The position numbers and the translations under genes are program-made. The notes below the pieces were generated by a model. That model saw nothing but the letters and a program-made list of their open reading frames with translations. It was not told where the DNA came from and ran no database searches. Shown piece after piece: positions 1 to 55,394 of a DNA stretch of 64,000 nt. Positions within the stretch are counted from its first letter, which is position 1, and every line of letters begins with the position of its first letter. The stretch covers positions 11,584,709 through 11,648,708 of the forward strand of contig CM076263.1 of assembly GCA_038380795.1 (NCBI GenBank), in the 5' to 3' direction. The stretch is from Pyrocephalus nanus (taxonomy: Eukaryota > Chordata > Aves > Passeriformes > Tyrannidae).

Positions 1-3000
1 GTGGTGTGTTCTGATTGAACTGGCAAGCACTGATAAAGAAAAAGCACCTCTTGCACCATCATTGATATAACACCTAGGAATTTCCTCTTGAAATATGCTC
101 GAGTGATGTTTGATCAGTTAACAAGTAAAACTGCTAGTTTTTTCTAGTTTCTGTGTGAAAATACAGCAGAGAGCATGGACATTGTAAGAAATATTATCTC
201 TAAGTAATTGTGTAGTATTAATTCCTGTGAGATTCTGAAATAAGATAGAGACCAGAAGGTCGTAAGAATTAATTTTTAATAACTTAGACTTAAAATTATT
301 AATTGCTCTAAGCAATGATAAAAGCAATCCTCTCTCTATTAAGTTTTTATATCTAATTCTTCTGAGTGGGCCAAGGAGGAGGATAGATGTAAGCTTCCCT
401 AAAGTTCCTTAATGAGCATTTAGATGTGGGTAAAGCTCCATCTCTCATCTTCTAAGAGTCACGATCCTTTTTTTTTTCAATTGATGTGGTGTTTTAAACT
501 CATGTAGGTATGCAACTCATTTCATCTATGCAACAGAAAGAATCATGTGAAACAGCTCTCTACTATTGTGAGACCAGGGCATTTTTGTAAACAATTAAGG
601 ACTCCATTTTCTCCATGGAGGATTTTGAAGTTAATTTTCAAATTCAGTTTAGGAAATTATGTGATTATTTTTTTTAGAAAACCATCTCCACAATACGTGT
701 TCCTAAAAACTCAATATTACAAAAGTATTTTCTCTTGCTACTTCAAATCCTGATTTTATTGCTCACTTCATCATGTATTAATTATTAATTAATTAATTTA
801 TTTTAATAATAATTAATTAAGTTAATCCATTAAAAAAATTTTATATAGAAGGTTGCATGTTTCTTAGCCATTACAGGTATACCCATAGTTTTGAAGATCT
901 GATATGAAGTCTTTACTGTTTCTTTTCTGGTACACAATCTAGAAGTGAAGACCATAAGCCATTCATCAAAGTCTTTCTATTTTTGGAACAAGGAATTCCA
1001 AATAATATCTACCATTTTTGTCATTTTCATCCCTTTACTGTCACAGCCAGAATTATTTTTACCTTCTACTCTCTCAAGTTTTAAATCTTCTTTTCATTGT
1101 ATTCATACAGATTGAATTTTACTTTGAACATCTACACTGGTATAAAAATACAATAAAATTGTTTAGTTCAAGGGTTGTTCTGATTGTCTTCATTGTCATC
1201 AGGATTATCTGCAAATAACTTTTTCCATAAACTTGACTGTATCACTGACAAGAACTCCTCAAGAATCTTTTTACAACTTCATTCTCATTTGCCTCATCAT
1301 TATGAACTGTATAAATTGTTTAGAAGTATGGTTACATTATACAAACTATACACATGTATAGAATTCAGCTTGTTAGCTTAAACAAGCACTACTGATTTTT
1401 GCCTAGAAAAAGCCTAACAAATTCTGTTAAGAAATCTACTCTTTCCTGCAGTGCAGAAATGGTACACCATTTACCATTTGAGAAGTCAGGCTCTGATAGC
1501 CTTGATTAGTTGTTCTTTTCTATTACAAAGGGTAGACAGAAACCTGCACAGCAAATTTGGGGGAGCTTGTTTCACACAGGGCTTTGTTTAATTACAATTT
1601 TCAGAATCAACCTGAAATTTGAAACTTTTACTGAGAAAGGCCAGTTCCAATATTTAATCTTCTCTGTCTTGATTATGGACAGTGCTAAACACTAAAACTC
1701 TTACCACACACAAAGTACTGGATGGTTGTTGGAATATTCCACACCTTCCGAAGGTTTACTACCTCCTAGCAGGTCTTGTTTCACAGCTTTATTTTGATGC
1801 TTCATCATTGTGTCTATCTTTAAATCATCACTGTGTGCTGCTATCTAAGCCTGTGAATGTTGGTTCTAAGAAGTTATTCCAAAGAAGACAAAGGTACCTT
1901 GCCAAGTTTGACTTTTCTGTTTCAAGAACACAGTTTTTGTTAAAAAATATTTGTCAGACAGGATGTAATACCCAGTATCTAGGTATTTAAAATGAGAACA
2001 GAAAATAATGTCCAATCTTCATTTAATCTAAAATCAAGAGAGTCTGGTAAAATCATGCTATTCTGCTTTCAGTAGCACACTCTACAATGAGAAAATAATT
2101 TGCTTGAATTTCTTCTTGAGCTGCTAAGATCACTGTGTGAACACAATTTTCAGAAATATCTATGAAGCAACTACTACCATATGTACATTACAAGCAGGGA
2201 AACTGAGTCAGAGAAAGGTTCCCATGTCTTAGGTGTGACTGCATACAAATTAATAGCAGTGCTAAGATTAAGGCTGAAGAATTAGTAACTGTTGGGTGTT
2301 TATCCATTTCAACAGAATACACTACCAGGGCACATTTTTTTCACATTGCAGAAATTCTTTCTGTAAACTACAGTGCTGGGCAACTCTGTAGTTAAGCACA
2401 GAGCACTTGAGGACAAAAAAAACCCAGATAGTTTTTGGCTCAACAGGTTTACATGCAAAGTTCAGAAACTCACTCTCACTACCCGTAATACTCATTCAAA
2501 CCACCATCTGATTCTCTCTTAGGTAATTTCGTACTGCTTGGACAGTAGCGGAACAGATAATCAAGCCCTTATAGCATAGCATAAGGACTAGTTCTTATAG
2601 CAGCCTCAGAAACCCTTACCAACCTCAGCGAGGCTTTGTACTAGTGCAGAGATTAATTCATGCGGAACTAATTGCAGAATTGTGGCCTAAGTAAGAAACC
2701 AGTCTAGCTCTATTTGCTTGTTATCTAGTTGTCAAAATGTAGTGCTCATTAAGTGCAGAAACAAAAGGTCCAGATGGATTCTTTATATCTGAGAAATGTG
2801 TTTCCCATATAAAAAGAAAATAATGAGTAACACTTCAGTGGAATTTAAAACCTTATTGAAAAGAAGGGAAACTCTTAGGCAGGTCTTTTAAACAAGAATA
2901 ATTCAGAGGCCTTTCCTCTGCATTTTATGATGTAATTTTACCTAAAAAAGAACTGCTTATGCCAAATGTCTACTGTCTACTTTGTTTACCTGAAACTGTA

Positions 3001-4545
3001 GAACATGAATGAGACTAAACCAGATGCTTTCTAGACCTGCCAGTCTCTTCCATAGCATGAACTTCATGCTTGGTGCCAATTGCACTCTAATCACTTTTCT
3101 CCCACTTTGTAACTCAGATTTTCTGTTTTACGCAAGATATTTCTGGATTCCTCCAGCTTAAACAACCTGCTGAAGTCCCTAAATCATGATCAGATAGACA
3201 GAGGTCACTAAACTGAGAGTTACAGTTGTTTCCTTATGTCAGCAGATGTCAGTAAGCTAGAGTAGAAGGTTTAACAGCATATTTTAACCAGCAAAATTTG
3301 GCATGAAGATATTATCTGCTCTTTGGATGTGCCAGTCAAAAATCTGATTTTAAAAAAGAGCAAACCACAAAGTGATTAAGAATTGGAACTATCAATTTCC
3401 AGAAGTGTTCAGTGGTACAGAATTTTCAGGTTGCACTCAAGTTCTAACAGGATCTAGAAGGGAGCTTGAATGCTCTGCTACCTAATGTCCCTGAAGAGGC
3501 AGTTTCATGGAAAATTTTAGGAAACTTGAGTCTGGTTATCCGCTGGATAGGGCAGTCCCACTCTTCTCCAAGGCACATTTTTCTCTGTGAAGGTACCAAT
3601 ACTTGTGCAGCCGTACAAAAAAAGTTGCCTCAGGGAATTGACCTGGCTAAAAATTAATCCAGTCAAATACGTTCTTTATGCAGCAGGATCAGTCCTCTGA
3701 TCCAGTTTTTATACAGTCACAGTTAACCCAAATGCAATTACTAGACAGTGGGGAAGAACGTGGAGTCATAAATGGGATGGAGAGATAGTTGAGTTTCACC
3801 ATCTAAGTGGTTAGTGCATTCCAGATAAAGCCATGTGTTGTTTGGCTGGATATAGAAGATGTACATCAGATAGGCACTAAGCCATTTAACAATTGCAAAT
3901 TGCAATTGGTTATGTCAATTAACCAAATAACTAACTAAATACTCAAATCAAGCAGGTGGTGCCAAGTATAGGACAAAATCTGCAAAGCTGTAGGTGAGAA
4001 GTTTATGTTGCCACACATCAGCCCATCTTTGGCTTCCATTTGTAAAACATATCTCAAGCATCATTTATCTGTTCACAGAAAGATAAGTGAATCCAGGCAT
4101 TCCCTTACTGCTGTCCCTCAGGCATTGAGACCCACCACTTAATCCTCAAGCAGGACCTTCCAACCCTGATTAGCTGCTTCTTTGCAAGTGCCAGTGTTTT
4201 CTGAAGGTAGGCGTGCGTAATACCACTTACCTCCTGCTGATGTTTGACTATGAAAAGACCAAACCACAAGGGGATTCTCAAATACATCTGCCCTGGTTAT
4301 CTCCTTTCATCTGAAGCACATCTGCAGGATCAGGCCCTACAGAGTAAACAGGCATGGACCTGACTTCTGAAGACTGGTAGCTAGTATGTATATGCATTGC
4401 ATGTGTGATTACACTCAAAATCCCAGAATTCAAAGCACTTGGCTGTAGTAGCAGGGGCTGTTTCCTTTTCATTAATGCTCAAGATGTACCTTTGATAGTT
4501 ATCCAGATTTCAAAAAACAGCAACACAAATAGCCTTCTGAATACC
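1..4545 (+). other. Upstream intron of SLC1A3 (intron 2), no gene seen
   Basis: This AT-rich non-coding stretch should be intron, because the first visible exon begins at 5176 with an acceptor and a split codon. I looked for the start exon (N-terminal cytoplasmic segment and most of TM1) in all + frames and did not find it, so it lies outside the window. ORFs here are short, with no recognisable domains. Apart from the AT palindromic tract near 777-826 I see no repeat I can name. Confidence 0.75.
777..826. repeat. AT-rich (ATTA)n / TAAT palindromic low-complexity tract
   Basis: Repeated attaatta units run for about 50 bases, with a central tttatttta and a mirrored second half, so the tract is nearly self-complementary. 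It looks like a degenerate tetranucleotide microsatellite. Confidence 0.8.
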
Positions 4546-4976
4546 TGTCCTGGTTCCAGCCAGGACAGGGGTAATTTTTGCAGTAGCCAGGAGGGGGCAT
4601 GGCCAGGACCCAGAGGTTATTCTCTACCCCCTCACCTCATTTTCTGGGGACAGGAGAAATGGTCTCTGCAGGGTCACAGAGTGTGGCAGTACGTGGGGTG
4701 TTGTCAGGGGTTTCTGGGTGGTGAGCAGTCATGTGTGAATTGCTTGACTCCTGTACACTTCGTTGTTAAAATTGTTCATTTTCTTATTCCGTTGCTGTCT
4801 CCAGTAAATTATTCTTATCTCAGACCATGCTCTTTACCTTTTGTGCCTTCAGTTCTTCTTTCCATCCCGCCACAGAGGAGGGCTGATGGGGGGGACAGGG
4901 GTGTGTGAACAGTGTGGGGTTTGTAGTGTTTTGCTGGGAACACTAAATTGGGGAATACTGTTACTAAACTGTGACA
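4546..4976 (+). mobile_element. Decayed solo LTR of an avian ERVL-like endogenous retrovirus
   Basis: The segment starts TGTCCTGGTTCCAGCCAGGA and ends GTGACA, so it has TG...CA termini. Between them lie a G-rich block and a stretch (near 4798-4835) with a degenerate poly(A)-signal-like agtaaatt followed by ttcttatctcagaccatg, and then a GC-rich part with cagaggagggctgatgg. The order and wording match, from memory, the LTRs of ERVL-type elements common in birds. No internal gag/pol/env or second LTR is seen, so it is a solo LTR from recombination. The flanking pentamers atacc (4541-4545) and ataac (4977-4981) agree at 4 of 5 bases, consistent with an old target-site duplication. Reading frames inside it are incidental. 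Confidence 0.8.
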
Positions 4977-5175
4977 ATAACTGCCTGGCTTCGGTAGGAC
5001 TACTCATATTAGTAGCTATGATATTGGAGAAAAAAAATCAGGACTGCAGCCTGGGGCATAATAACAACTGCATGTTACAATCAGATATGTGGAGTAAGGA
5101 CTCTACAGATATTCATGTTTAGGTGTTACTACTACTTTAAAAGAGCAAGTAATGATATCTTTTCCCTCTCTTCAG

Positions 5176-47650
<42,475 letters not shown>

Positions 47651-48163
47651 GGTAGAGGAAAAGTGAGTTCAACACTGCAAGTGTGGAAGAGCACACACTT
47701 TTTCCGGCCATTTATATCTTGAATTCACCAAGTTCATCTATTCCTTGATTTCTCCCTTTGTGCTCGCACTGGAAAGAATTAATGAAAATCTATTCCAAAC
47801 TAGCAGTGATCATGGTATATGTTGGCTTCCCACTTAAAAAAAATAATTAACAGGCAACAACAGTGGTCCTGCTAGACATATGCTAACTGGGGATAAAAGA
47901 AGAGATTGTGTATATGTTACTCAGTCCTGTGAATCTTTTTTTTTCCTTTTTTTTTTATGAACTGGAAAGTAAAAACAGATAACAGAGCCTGAAAATGGTT
48001 TTATTTTTTTAAATACCTGTTGCAAAATTCCTAACATCTTTAAACACACAATCAGTACTTCTAACTTGATAACTACATCCAGCTAAGTAAATTAACAGGA
48101 CTTTTGCTTTTTTATCTGATTTTTTTCTCTAGTGTTATATTATTGTTCAAATACTAGCAGGAC

Positions 48164-48220
48164 AATAAAAAAGCAGGAGATTAATTGAGGGGATAAAAAG
48201 GGGGAAGATATATAAATAAA
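48164..48220 (+). terminator. Proximal polyadenylation signals (two AATAAA)
   Basis: AATAAA occurs at 48164-48169 and 48215-48220, about 0.5 kb after the stop codon of SLC1A3. Either could yield a short-3'UTR transcript. Usage cannot be judged from sequence. Confidence 0.4.
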
Positions 48221-49572
48221 GAAAAGAAATACCCCCAAATCAGCACTTTTACCAGCTGAGTTGAAATATTTCTGAGAAAGTTATTTTATCTAGACTGTTT
48301 TTCACATTAGATTCAGCTGTTCTTTATAAAAATTTAGCCTAGTTGGCTCCCACTGACTCAAACATTTACATAAGCATGTATGTACTTCCAGTCTGGATTT
48401 GCTCCTATAATTTCAATATCACAACCCAGCTGAACAATCGATGTGTGGAAGTGTTTGTAGGGGCAAGGCCCTAGTCTGGGACAGAAAATGTGTTTTCACC
48501 TCAGTTTGGAAAAAAAAATATAGCATGCTCTGGATACACTAATGATCTACTTAATAAGCAATGATAAGAAGGCAACGTCAGCCTTCTGTAGAAGATACAG
48601 AAGAGTGAGATGTTCAGATCCTAAATTAGATGGATTTTAAATCTAAATCCTGGAGACTAGCCAGAGGTTTTCTGATTGGAAATCTCCCAAGTTCTCAGTC
48701 ATCCCACTAATAAATTATAGAGCAATTAGCTGGATTTACATTTTTCCATCTGGAGAAGAAGGCTCCCTATCTCAGTGTGAAATTTTAAATTCCTAGCTTG
48801 TTTATCAGTAGCATCCAAGGAAAAAACCAAACAAACGCTTAGAGAGTTAAACTAATGGGTGCTTTTATACATTTACTAGGAAAAATATATAAATTGCAAA
48901 ATAGCAAATACTATAATAAATGTTGAAATTTTAATTAGAAACTATTTTAAAATGCAATATTGTAGGTTTCCTTCAGGGAGTAGATAAGCAAAGAATGAAA
49001 AAAGGGAGACAGTGCATTTGTAATCCTGTGGCTTTTTTGTTCATTTTAAGATTATTCCCTTAAGAAGCACTTTCTAGAAATATAAATTATGTAGTTTTTT
49101 ACCTTGTATTATTAAAGAGGTTAAACTGGAAAGATTTGTAATGCAGTTACGGTTGGGAGAAAGAAAAAAAATTATTAATTGACAGGCCTAATAGTGTTGA
49201 GTGATCTGTTTTATTAAAATTGTTGTCTTCTTTCTCCCTCTCCTTACCAAAAAAATTCTGATGATAGAAATGAAGGATTCCCTTGCATTGTTCGAGCTGC
49301 CATTTAAAAAATATTTGATATGTTGCTTCTGTCAGTAGAAGTCCATAGTATGGTATACAAGTAACTAGTGAAAATGTCATCATGCTGGTTGAAGGCAAAT
49401 CTTTTCCCAGGCAAGACTGTTTTTTTAGGACTGAAAACTCCTGTCCATCTTCTCCAGTTAAGTAATCTGAACAATATGAGCAAGAGCTCTCTAGTGAATG
49501 AAGGGTTTAATATAGAGTATTGAGCAGTCAAACCAAGCAAACTCTAAGTGAATCTCTGACAGAAAGAAAATA

Positions 49573-49606
49573 TGGGTTGTTGGTTTTTTTGGTTTTTTTT
49601 TTTTTG
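49573..49606. repeat. T/G-rich tract within the probable 3' UTR
   Basis: gggttgttggtttttttggt followed by a 13-base T run. Similar in make-up to the intronic T/G tracts at 27.96 and 33.43 kb. Confidence 0.8.
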
Positions 49607-49976
49607 CTAACAGAATGCAAATCTAGGATACAGACTGGCATTTTCTGATATATAATTAGAGATATTTTTATAGAGATACAGTATTCAGAATGTGTGTATA
49701 AACATTAACTGTAGAATTTATGGCATAACACTTTAAATTTTTGTTAAGATTTTGTTTGGAAATACATTGCAAAGACAATGTAAAAGGCTGTCTTTCTATG
49801 ACATCAGCTGAGAAAAATTAGTTGTGTCACAAAGAATGTGATCTTTTTTTTATACTAACGTTGTTTCTTGTGGAAATCAGGTATTATAGAAAGATTCCCT
49901 TCCCCATTCCCCACTGGTTTTGCATTGGTATGCACCCAGAGTGGTTTGAGAAACATGACTTTGTAGATGTATTTTC

Positions 49977-49982
49977 AATAAA
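49977..49982 (+). terminator. Likely main polyadenylation signal of SLC1A3
   Basis: A canonical AATAAA sits in moderately GC-balanced, low-repeat sequence, with cleavage expected 10-30 bases on and a T-rich region (attgtgattt, tttctttc) after it. The distance from the stop codon (2.3 kb) suits the mammalian transcript. Confidence 0.55.
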
Positions 49983-50177
49983 AATAGTTTTACATTACTG
50001 CTCCTATTGTGATTTAGAATTTCTTTCAAAGGCTCTGTAATAGAAGCTTCACACAAACTCAGGACTGAGAAACTCATAGTATGGGATTTCAGGAACTTCA
50101 GGCCATTTTATACAGCACGACTTTGATATAGCAGGGCTTCCTTACTTTAAATATGTGTTTATAGTTTTGTGATCAAA

Positions 50178-50183
50178 AATAAA
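50178..50183 (+). terminator. Distal AATAAA, possible alternative 3' end
   Basis: A further AATAAA lies 200 bases beyond the favoured signal and could serve a slightly longer SLC1A3 transcript. It is followed by A/G-rich rather than T/G-rich sequence, which makes it the weaker candidate. Confidence 0.3.
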
Positions 50184-50856
50184 GAAGTAAAGTATGGTAG
50201 GGAGGAACACTAAGAATTAAAAGAACCAAAGTTTTTCCTTCTGAAGTTCATTCAAATTCACATATCGATATCTGCAAAATACTAAAAAAAAAAAGTATTT
50301 ACATTTTCAGTGATTCAGCAACTGCAAAGTTGACAGTTCATTTTGATGTATAAATAGATGGTCTTAAACCCCCATTACAGCTTGTAACATTACAGCCATC
50401 CTCAACAATCCACTGTTTTTCTCATGGAAGTGGTTTGTGGTGCTGTCAGGGTTCATTTGGCAGCAACTCCAGGTAGCAGTTCTCTTCTAATGGAAGTGAA
50501 TGTCTCATCAGAAGTTCTGGGAAGGTATAAAACACGAGCTGAATCACTTGTGTCTAGAAAGTTGTGTTGGTTGAAGCAAATGGAGACAGCAGGGAGAAGT
50601 CCTGCCTTCCTGAACATACACCAGCAAAGCATTGAACAATATCCTCTCTGAATTTGTCTGTGGTGTTTTAAGTGTAAATACTATATAATGCACACAGTTT
50701 TGTTAAATCAGAGAAGACGTGGTGTTCCAAAGCACATGAGCATAATTTTTCCCAATTTTTTTCCAGTTGACTGTATGTGTGTTCACCTAGTACAGTATCT
50801 TTGTGTTTCTAGAACTACTATTGTGATGAGTATAGTTAAAGAAAGAGAGTTGGTGC

Positions 50857-51325
50857 ATCACAGAATCAGTAGGTTGGAAGAGACGTCCAAGATCCTCAAG
50901 TGTAACCTCTGACTGATCCTCACCTTGTCAACCAGACCATGGCGGTAAGTGCCACATTCAGTCTTTTCTTGAACACTTCCTAGGGATGATGACTCCAACA
51001 GCTACCTGGGCAGCCCATTCCAATGCTTGACAATCCTTTCCATGAAGAAACTCTTCTTGATGTCCAACTTCAACCTCCCCTGGTGCAACCTGAGACCATT
51101 TCCTTTTGTCCTGTCACTTGTTACCTGGGAGAAGAGGCCAACTCCCACTTGGCTGCACCCTCCTTTCGGGTAGTTGGAGAGAGTGGTGTCTCTCCTGAGC
51201 CTCCTTTTTTTCTCCAGGCTAAACACCCCCAGGTTCCTCAGCTGCTCTCCATATCACTCACCATCTAGACCTTTCCCCAGTGCCATTGCTCTTCTCGGGA
51301 CTTGCTTCAGCTCCTCACTTGGAGA
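50857..51325 (-). mobile_element. CR1 LINE 3' end (antisense)
   Basis: It starts atcacagaatcagtaggttg and continues gagacgtccaagatcctcaa, gggcagcccattccaatgct, tgaagaaactcttcttgatg and caggctaaacacccccaggt, the complement of a CR1 3' region. Well preserved over about 450 bases; 5'-truncated and non-coding. It lies just beyond the SLC1A3 3' end. Confidence 0.88.
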
Positions 51326-54300
51326 AATTACTGGCACAGTGGCCTTGCTTACTCTTCTGTGCCCCCATGCAGAATAAAGATCTCTGGTATTCCATAATTT
51401 TTCATCAGTGTTTTCATTTGGAAGTTGAGGTACAAAAGAGCCTTGCCATTCTTAGGCAAGAATTCGTGTCTCTGTAACAGTGTGTGGCCAGTTTAAAGCA
51501 AAGTGGTCATGCATGTGGAAAATCAACTACTGGCACTGCAAAGTATTTCTGAGCTCCCTTCTGAGGGACTGAATTTGCACAAGTGACATTTGTGTTCCAG
51601 TGCAGGCACAACTGACAAGAAATCTAAGGCACTTTATTTCAACTAACCATTGTTTTTTAAAAATAAAGTTACAATGGAAATTGTACAGAACTTATCTTGC
51701 TTTTGTTGTGAACACCAGTGTCCTAGTTGTGGTAACAGTGTGTGATCACCTTGGCTCTAGTGGGATAGTCATTTTCCAGAACAGGATAAAAAAATCTGAG
51801 ATGAACTGATAGATCACCACCTGTCTGGATTTTCCTTTTTCTGAGAGATCAGCTTATCCTGAAAGCACAGAATAAGATGGAGAAAGACTTTTACATCTCT
51901 GTGCAAAAGTGAAAACCCAGACTGGCAATGTCAGTGAGGCAGCAAGATTCCTTCTGATAATAGAGAGCAGTGGCCAGAAGATACAATCCTGAATGATGAG
52001 CCCTTTTTGTGTTCTCCCCCCTGGCTCCTCAGATGTCTCCTAAGGTACCCAGAGGTATCTAAAATTCCAAAATTCTAAGAGAGGAGCACCTGCACCTCTA
52101 ACCAAAGTTTTTTTTTAACATGCCTCATTACACAACTAGGGCTGCACAAATAATTGATTTTTCACTTCAGTGAGAGAACTGAAAAACTGGGGAGAATAAT
52201 TCTTCCAGGGCATCATCAAAACAATTTTTATTGCCTAAAAAAAAAAAAAAAAAAGTATTTTTCAAGTATAATGGCGTTTCATTCTCCACTTCTTGAAACA
52301 TTGCATCTCACTTCTTGATTGCTTTTCCTCTATTTTAAATTAAAACAAACTCAGCTGTAAAATGAACTGAACTTGGAAATAAGACATTGAATCATTTTGC
52401 TAGGAAAATGTCAAAATGAAATATTTCAACTTTTCTATAATATTTCCTCACTTTAAAGTCAACTGTATTTATAGAAGTTGGCACAGCTTCACAAGTACTT
52501 GCATCAAAAACTGCATTTTTCAGCAGTATATTTTCATATTAATGCTTTTTCTTTGTTCTTTACAACTTCCTTTCTCTAAACGTTGTGCATTTTTCTGGTT
52601 TTCCTGATTAATTAGATTTTTTCTTAGTTGTACTATTGGCTTTGTAAGAGTTTTCTAAAACTCTTGATAGTTGATAAAAATGATAAAAAACCAAATCTCT
52701 TCTGATGGTTGTCCATTATTATTACTTTGACTCCTAAAGTTATGTTCATTTTCTGCATCGTGTTTTTTTTGATGCCGTAACCAGTTTCCTATTTTCTACA
52801 TTCCCATGTTCCTCTCTCTCTTGGCTTTTCTCCTTATTTTTACAGCAGCTCCTCCAAGAACCCCACTGCAGCAGGTCTTCATATACTCCAGTACAGGTCT
52901 CAGGAGTACTCTTGGTCTTCATCATGACTCAGCCTTTTTGAGTTTTGGTTCCTAACCAATGAAATAGGGACAATAGTACCAGGGTTTTTAGAGAAATTAG
53001 GATTGTGGAGAGCCTGTGCAATGGGGCTGGCACACACACCTGGGCCACATGTCACGCACCACTCAAACCCTGAGGATGTGCCCCTAGTGCATAGCAGCTT
53101 TGTCCTTTTGTATCCTGTGCTCTAGATAGTTAGCATGTATTTAGGAATTTATGCTACCCTCTCTTCAAAACAGAAATTAAATGAATTTGTTAATCATAAT
53201 TGTACATTAAAACAGGCCAAATCATGTAGCGGTAGGTGGCTTCTTTCGCTGGCAAAACTCCCACAAACAGCAAAGTGGGAAGGATAAAATAAAGATCTGA
53301 CTTGGACTTCAAGCACAGAGAATAAACTACATTGCAAATATATTCACAATAGCATTAATACTGGTGGCAGATGGTGACTGTCCTTTGGTCTGAGCAGGTG
53401 CCCCCCAAACCTCCCTTCACAGATCTTCAGGTTCACCTTGCTCATGACCTGCAGTCCCTCTCCCAGAATCCTGCTTCTCTCCCAGGCAGCAGCTCCTGGC
53501 CATGCCAAATTGCCTGGTGTTTTTGTGATATGCACAAATGGGGACTGGGATGAGACCACCCAACTTGCTTTCATTTACGGGCTAAGCCAGGATGTAAGGT
53601 TGAGTCTCCAGAAGAAAAAGCCGACAGTACTAACCCACTGTGCCACTTAGCCTCCACAGTGCAAAGGAGCTATTCAGCTGCTGCCAGCGCTTCATTTTCA
53701 GATGTACTGTGGCTCTGTAACAATCAGCTTCTTAAAAACTGCAGTGTTTCCCAGAAATGACTGCCAAAATTCTTTGTCTCACTGGATTATGCTGCCATCG
53801 TGTGGCAACTATTTTTCTTGCAAGTAACGTTTTACATCCAATTAAAAAAATTAAGTTAAATCCTCTGATGAACAATTGAGCAGAACGCTTACTATTTGCT
53901 TCAGCTGCAGAACGTTATTATAGTAATTTATTTATTCACATAATAATTCATCTTTGAGGCACTGTTTTTAAGATGTTCAGCTGTGAACACTGTTATATTG
54001 ATTCTTTCGTGTTCGTATTCATTTGTCTGTGCTTTATCTGAGCATCTCTCAAGCAAAATGAAAGTGTCTTGGAGAAAATGTGTGCCACAGTTCCCGATGC
54101 ATTCTTTTATACGCTGTATGAATGGTGATGTATGGGCTATTTTGCTAACACTAACTGCTAAGAGAGCAGAGTCTCACCAGCACGAATCTCTCTTCCAGTC
54201 TCAGTCGTTTCTCACTGGTAATCTGATGTGCCCCAAGGTTCTGTAAAAATGCTAGATTTGCACACTTGGAATTGTACCTGCCAAACTGTGTTCCTATGGA

Positions 54301-54337
54301 TGCATACACTCTGTACCATGTGTATGTCAAAATGGTG
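51326..54337. other. Downstream intergenic DNA, no gene seen
   Basis: AT-rich sequence with an A run near 52240 and no recognisable exon, RNA gene or repeat family. Frames are short and without domains. Confidence 0.65.
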
Positions 54338-54742
54338 AAGAGCAGCTGAGGGAGCTGGGAGTGTTTAGTTTGGAGAAAAGAAGGCTCAGGAGAGGCCTTA
54401 TCACTCTCTACAACTGCCTGAAAGAAGGTTGTAGCTGCATAGGAGTTACTCCTTTCTCCTGGGTAACAACTGACAGAACAAGATGAAATTACCTCACTTT
54501 GCTCTAGGGGAGGTATAGATGGGATACTAGGGAAAAATTATTCATGGAAAGGATTGTCAAGCATTAGAACAGCCTGCCAGGGAAGTGTTGGAGTCACCAG
54601 TCCTGGAGGTTTTTAGAGCTGTGTAGATGTGGCACTCGGGGATATGGTTTAGTGGTGGACTTGGCAGTGCTGGGTTGGACTTAATTATTTTAGAGGTCTT
54701 TTCCAACCTAAATATTTTTATGATTCTATGAAGCAAATGCTG
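54338..54742 (+). mobile_element. CR1 LINE 3' region (sense)
   Basis: In order: gagcagctgagggagctggg, gagaaaagaaggctcaggag, cagcctgccagggaagtgtt, gttggacttaattattttag and the terminal ttttatgattctatga. A complete 3' end of about 400 bases with no frame. Confidence 0.9.
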
Positions 54743-55394
54743 TGGCATCTGGCCAGGGCCTGAGCTGTTCCTTTGCAAACCAGCAGTGCTGCCAACATTT
54801 GTGGTACCAAATATTGCATTGGAAACTCCTTGAGACAGAATTGGGAGAATTTTTCTTACACTTTAAATCCATTTCCAGCCTCATCACTGTCTAAAAACAT
54901 GACATGACATAAAGGACCTGAAAGCAAAGAAAAAGAGATGAAAATTGTTAGTTTTAAGTCAATCTTACAAGGGCCTGATTCACGATTTTACATATTAGAC
55001 AACTGTAATGCTGCATCCTACATCTCTAATACTGAATCCTACTAAAATAACATTCCTCAAAAGTTACTCCAGCAAATACTGACCTTCTTGTCAATTACTG
55101 TCTTTCTCGAACAAGAATAGGTCTTTCACAGTTCAGCAGCAATCAAACCACCATGAAACTCCACTAGTATCTGCTAAAAATATAAAGATGAGCATTAAAA
55201 TCATAAATATAATTCCAGGAGCATGGTCTGGACTTTGTTTACTGCCAACACAAAGCAGCTCTTCTATTTCAGTAATCAAAAAAAGACAATCAACCTTTGC
55301 TTGTTCCTTGTTTCCTTTCAACTCATTACTTCTCACAGTATACTTTAGTCTGGTGGGTAAAGCATTCTCCAGATAGAAGTTCAGCTGTGAACAT

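Larger units (their letters stand above)
47651..50000 (+). other. SLC1A3: SLC1A3 probable 3' untranslated region
   Basis: AT-rich, ORF-poor sequence follows the stop codon with no splice acceptor needed. The 3' end is placed near 50.0 kb because an AATAAA lies at 49977-49982 and is followed by T/G-rich sequence, and because about 2.3 kb fits the mammalian 3' UTR length as I recall it. Earlier AATAAA copies at 48164 and 48215 could give short forms. GCACTTT, the seed match of the miR-17/20/106 family, occurs at 48243-48249 and 49067-49073. The exact end is inferred, not observed. Confidence 0.7.

Noticed and set aside
3466..3657. 63-codon frame beginning MNALLPNVPEE
   Set aside because: No domain, no suitable splice donor and no family resemblance; treated as chance.
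4405..4908. 167-codon plus-strand open frame
   Set aside because: It lies almost wholly inside the solo LTR and has no protein similarity that I recognise; it reflects the LTR's GC-rich composition.
1..5175. Possible SLC1A3 start exon upstream of exon 3
   Set aside because: I looked for the N-terminal segment and TM1 with a donor in the phase needed (one base of a Gly codon) and found none, so it is probably before the window.
50424..50651. 75-codon frame just after the SLC1A3 3' end
   Set aside because: No similarity, single short frame, no splice context. The next gene expected from mammalian synteny (NIPBL) is not seen in this window.
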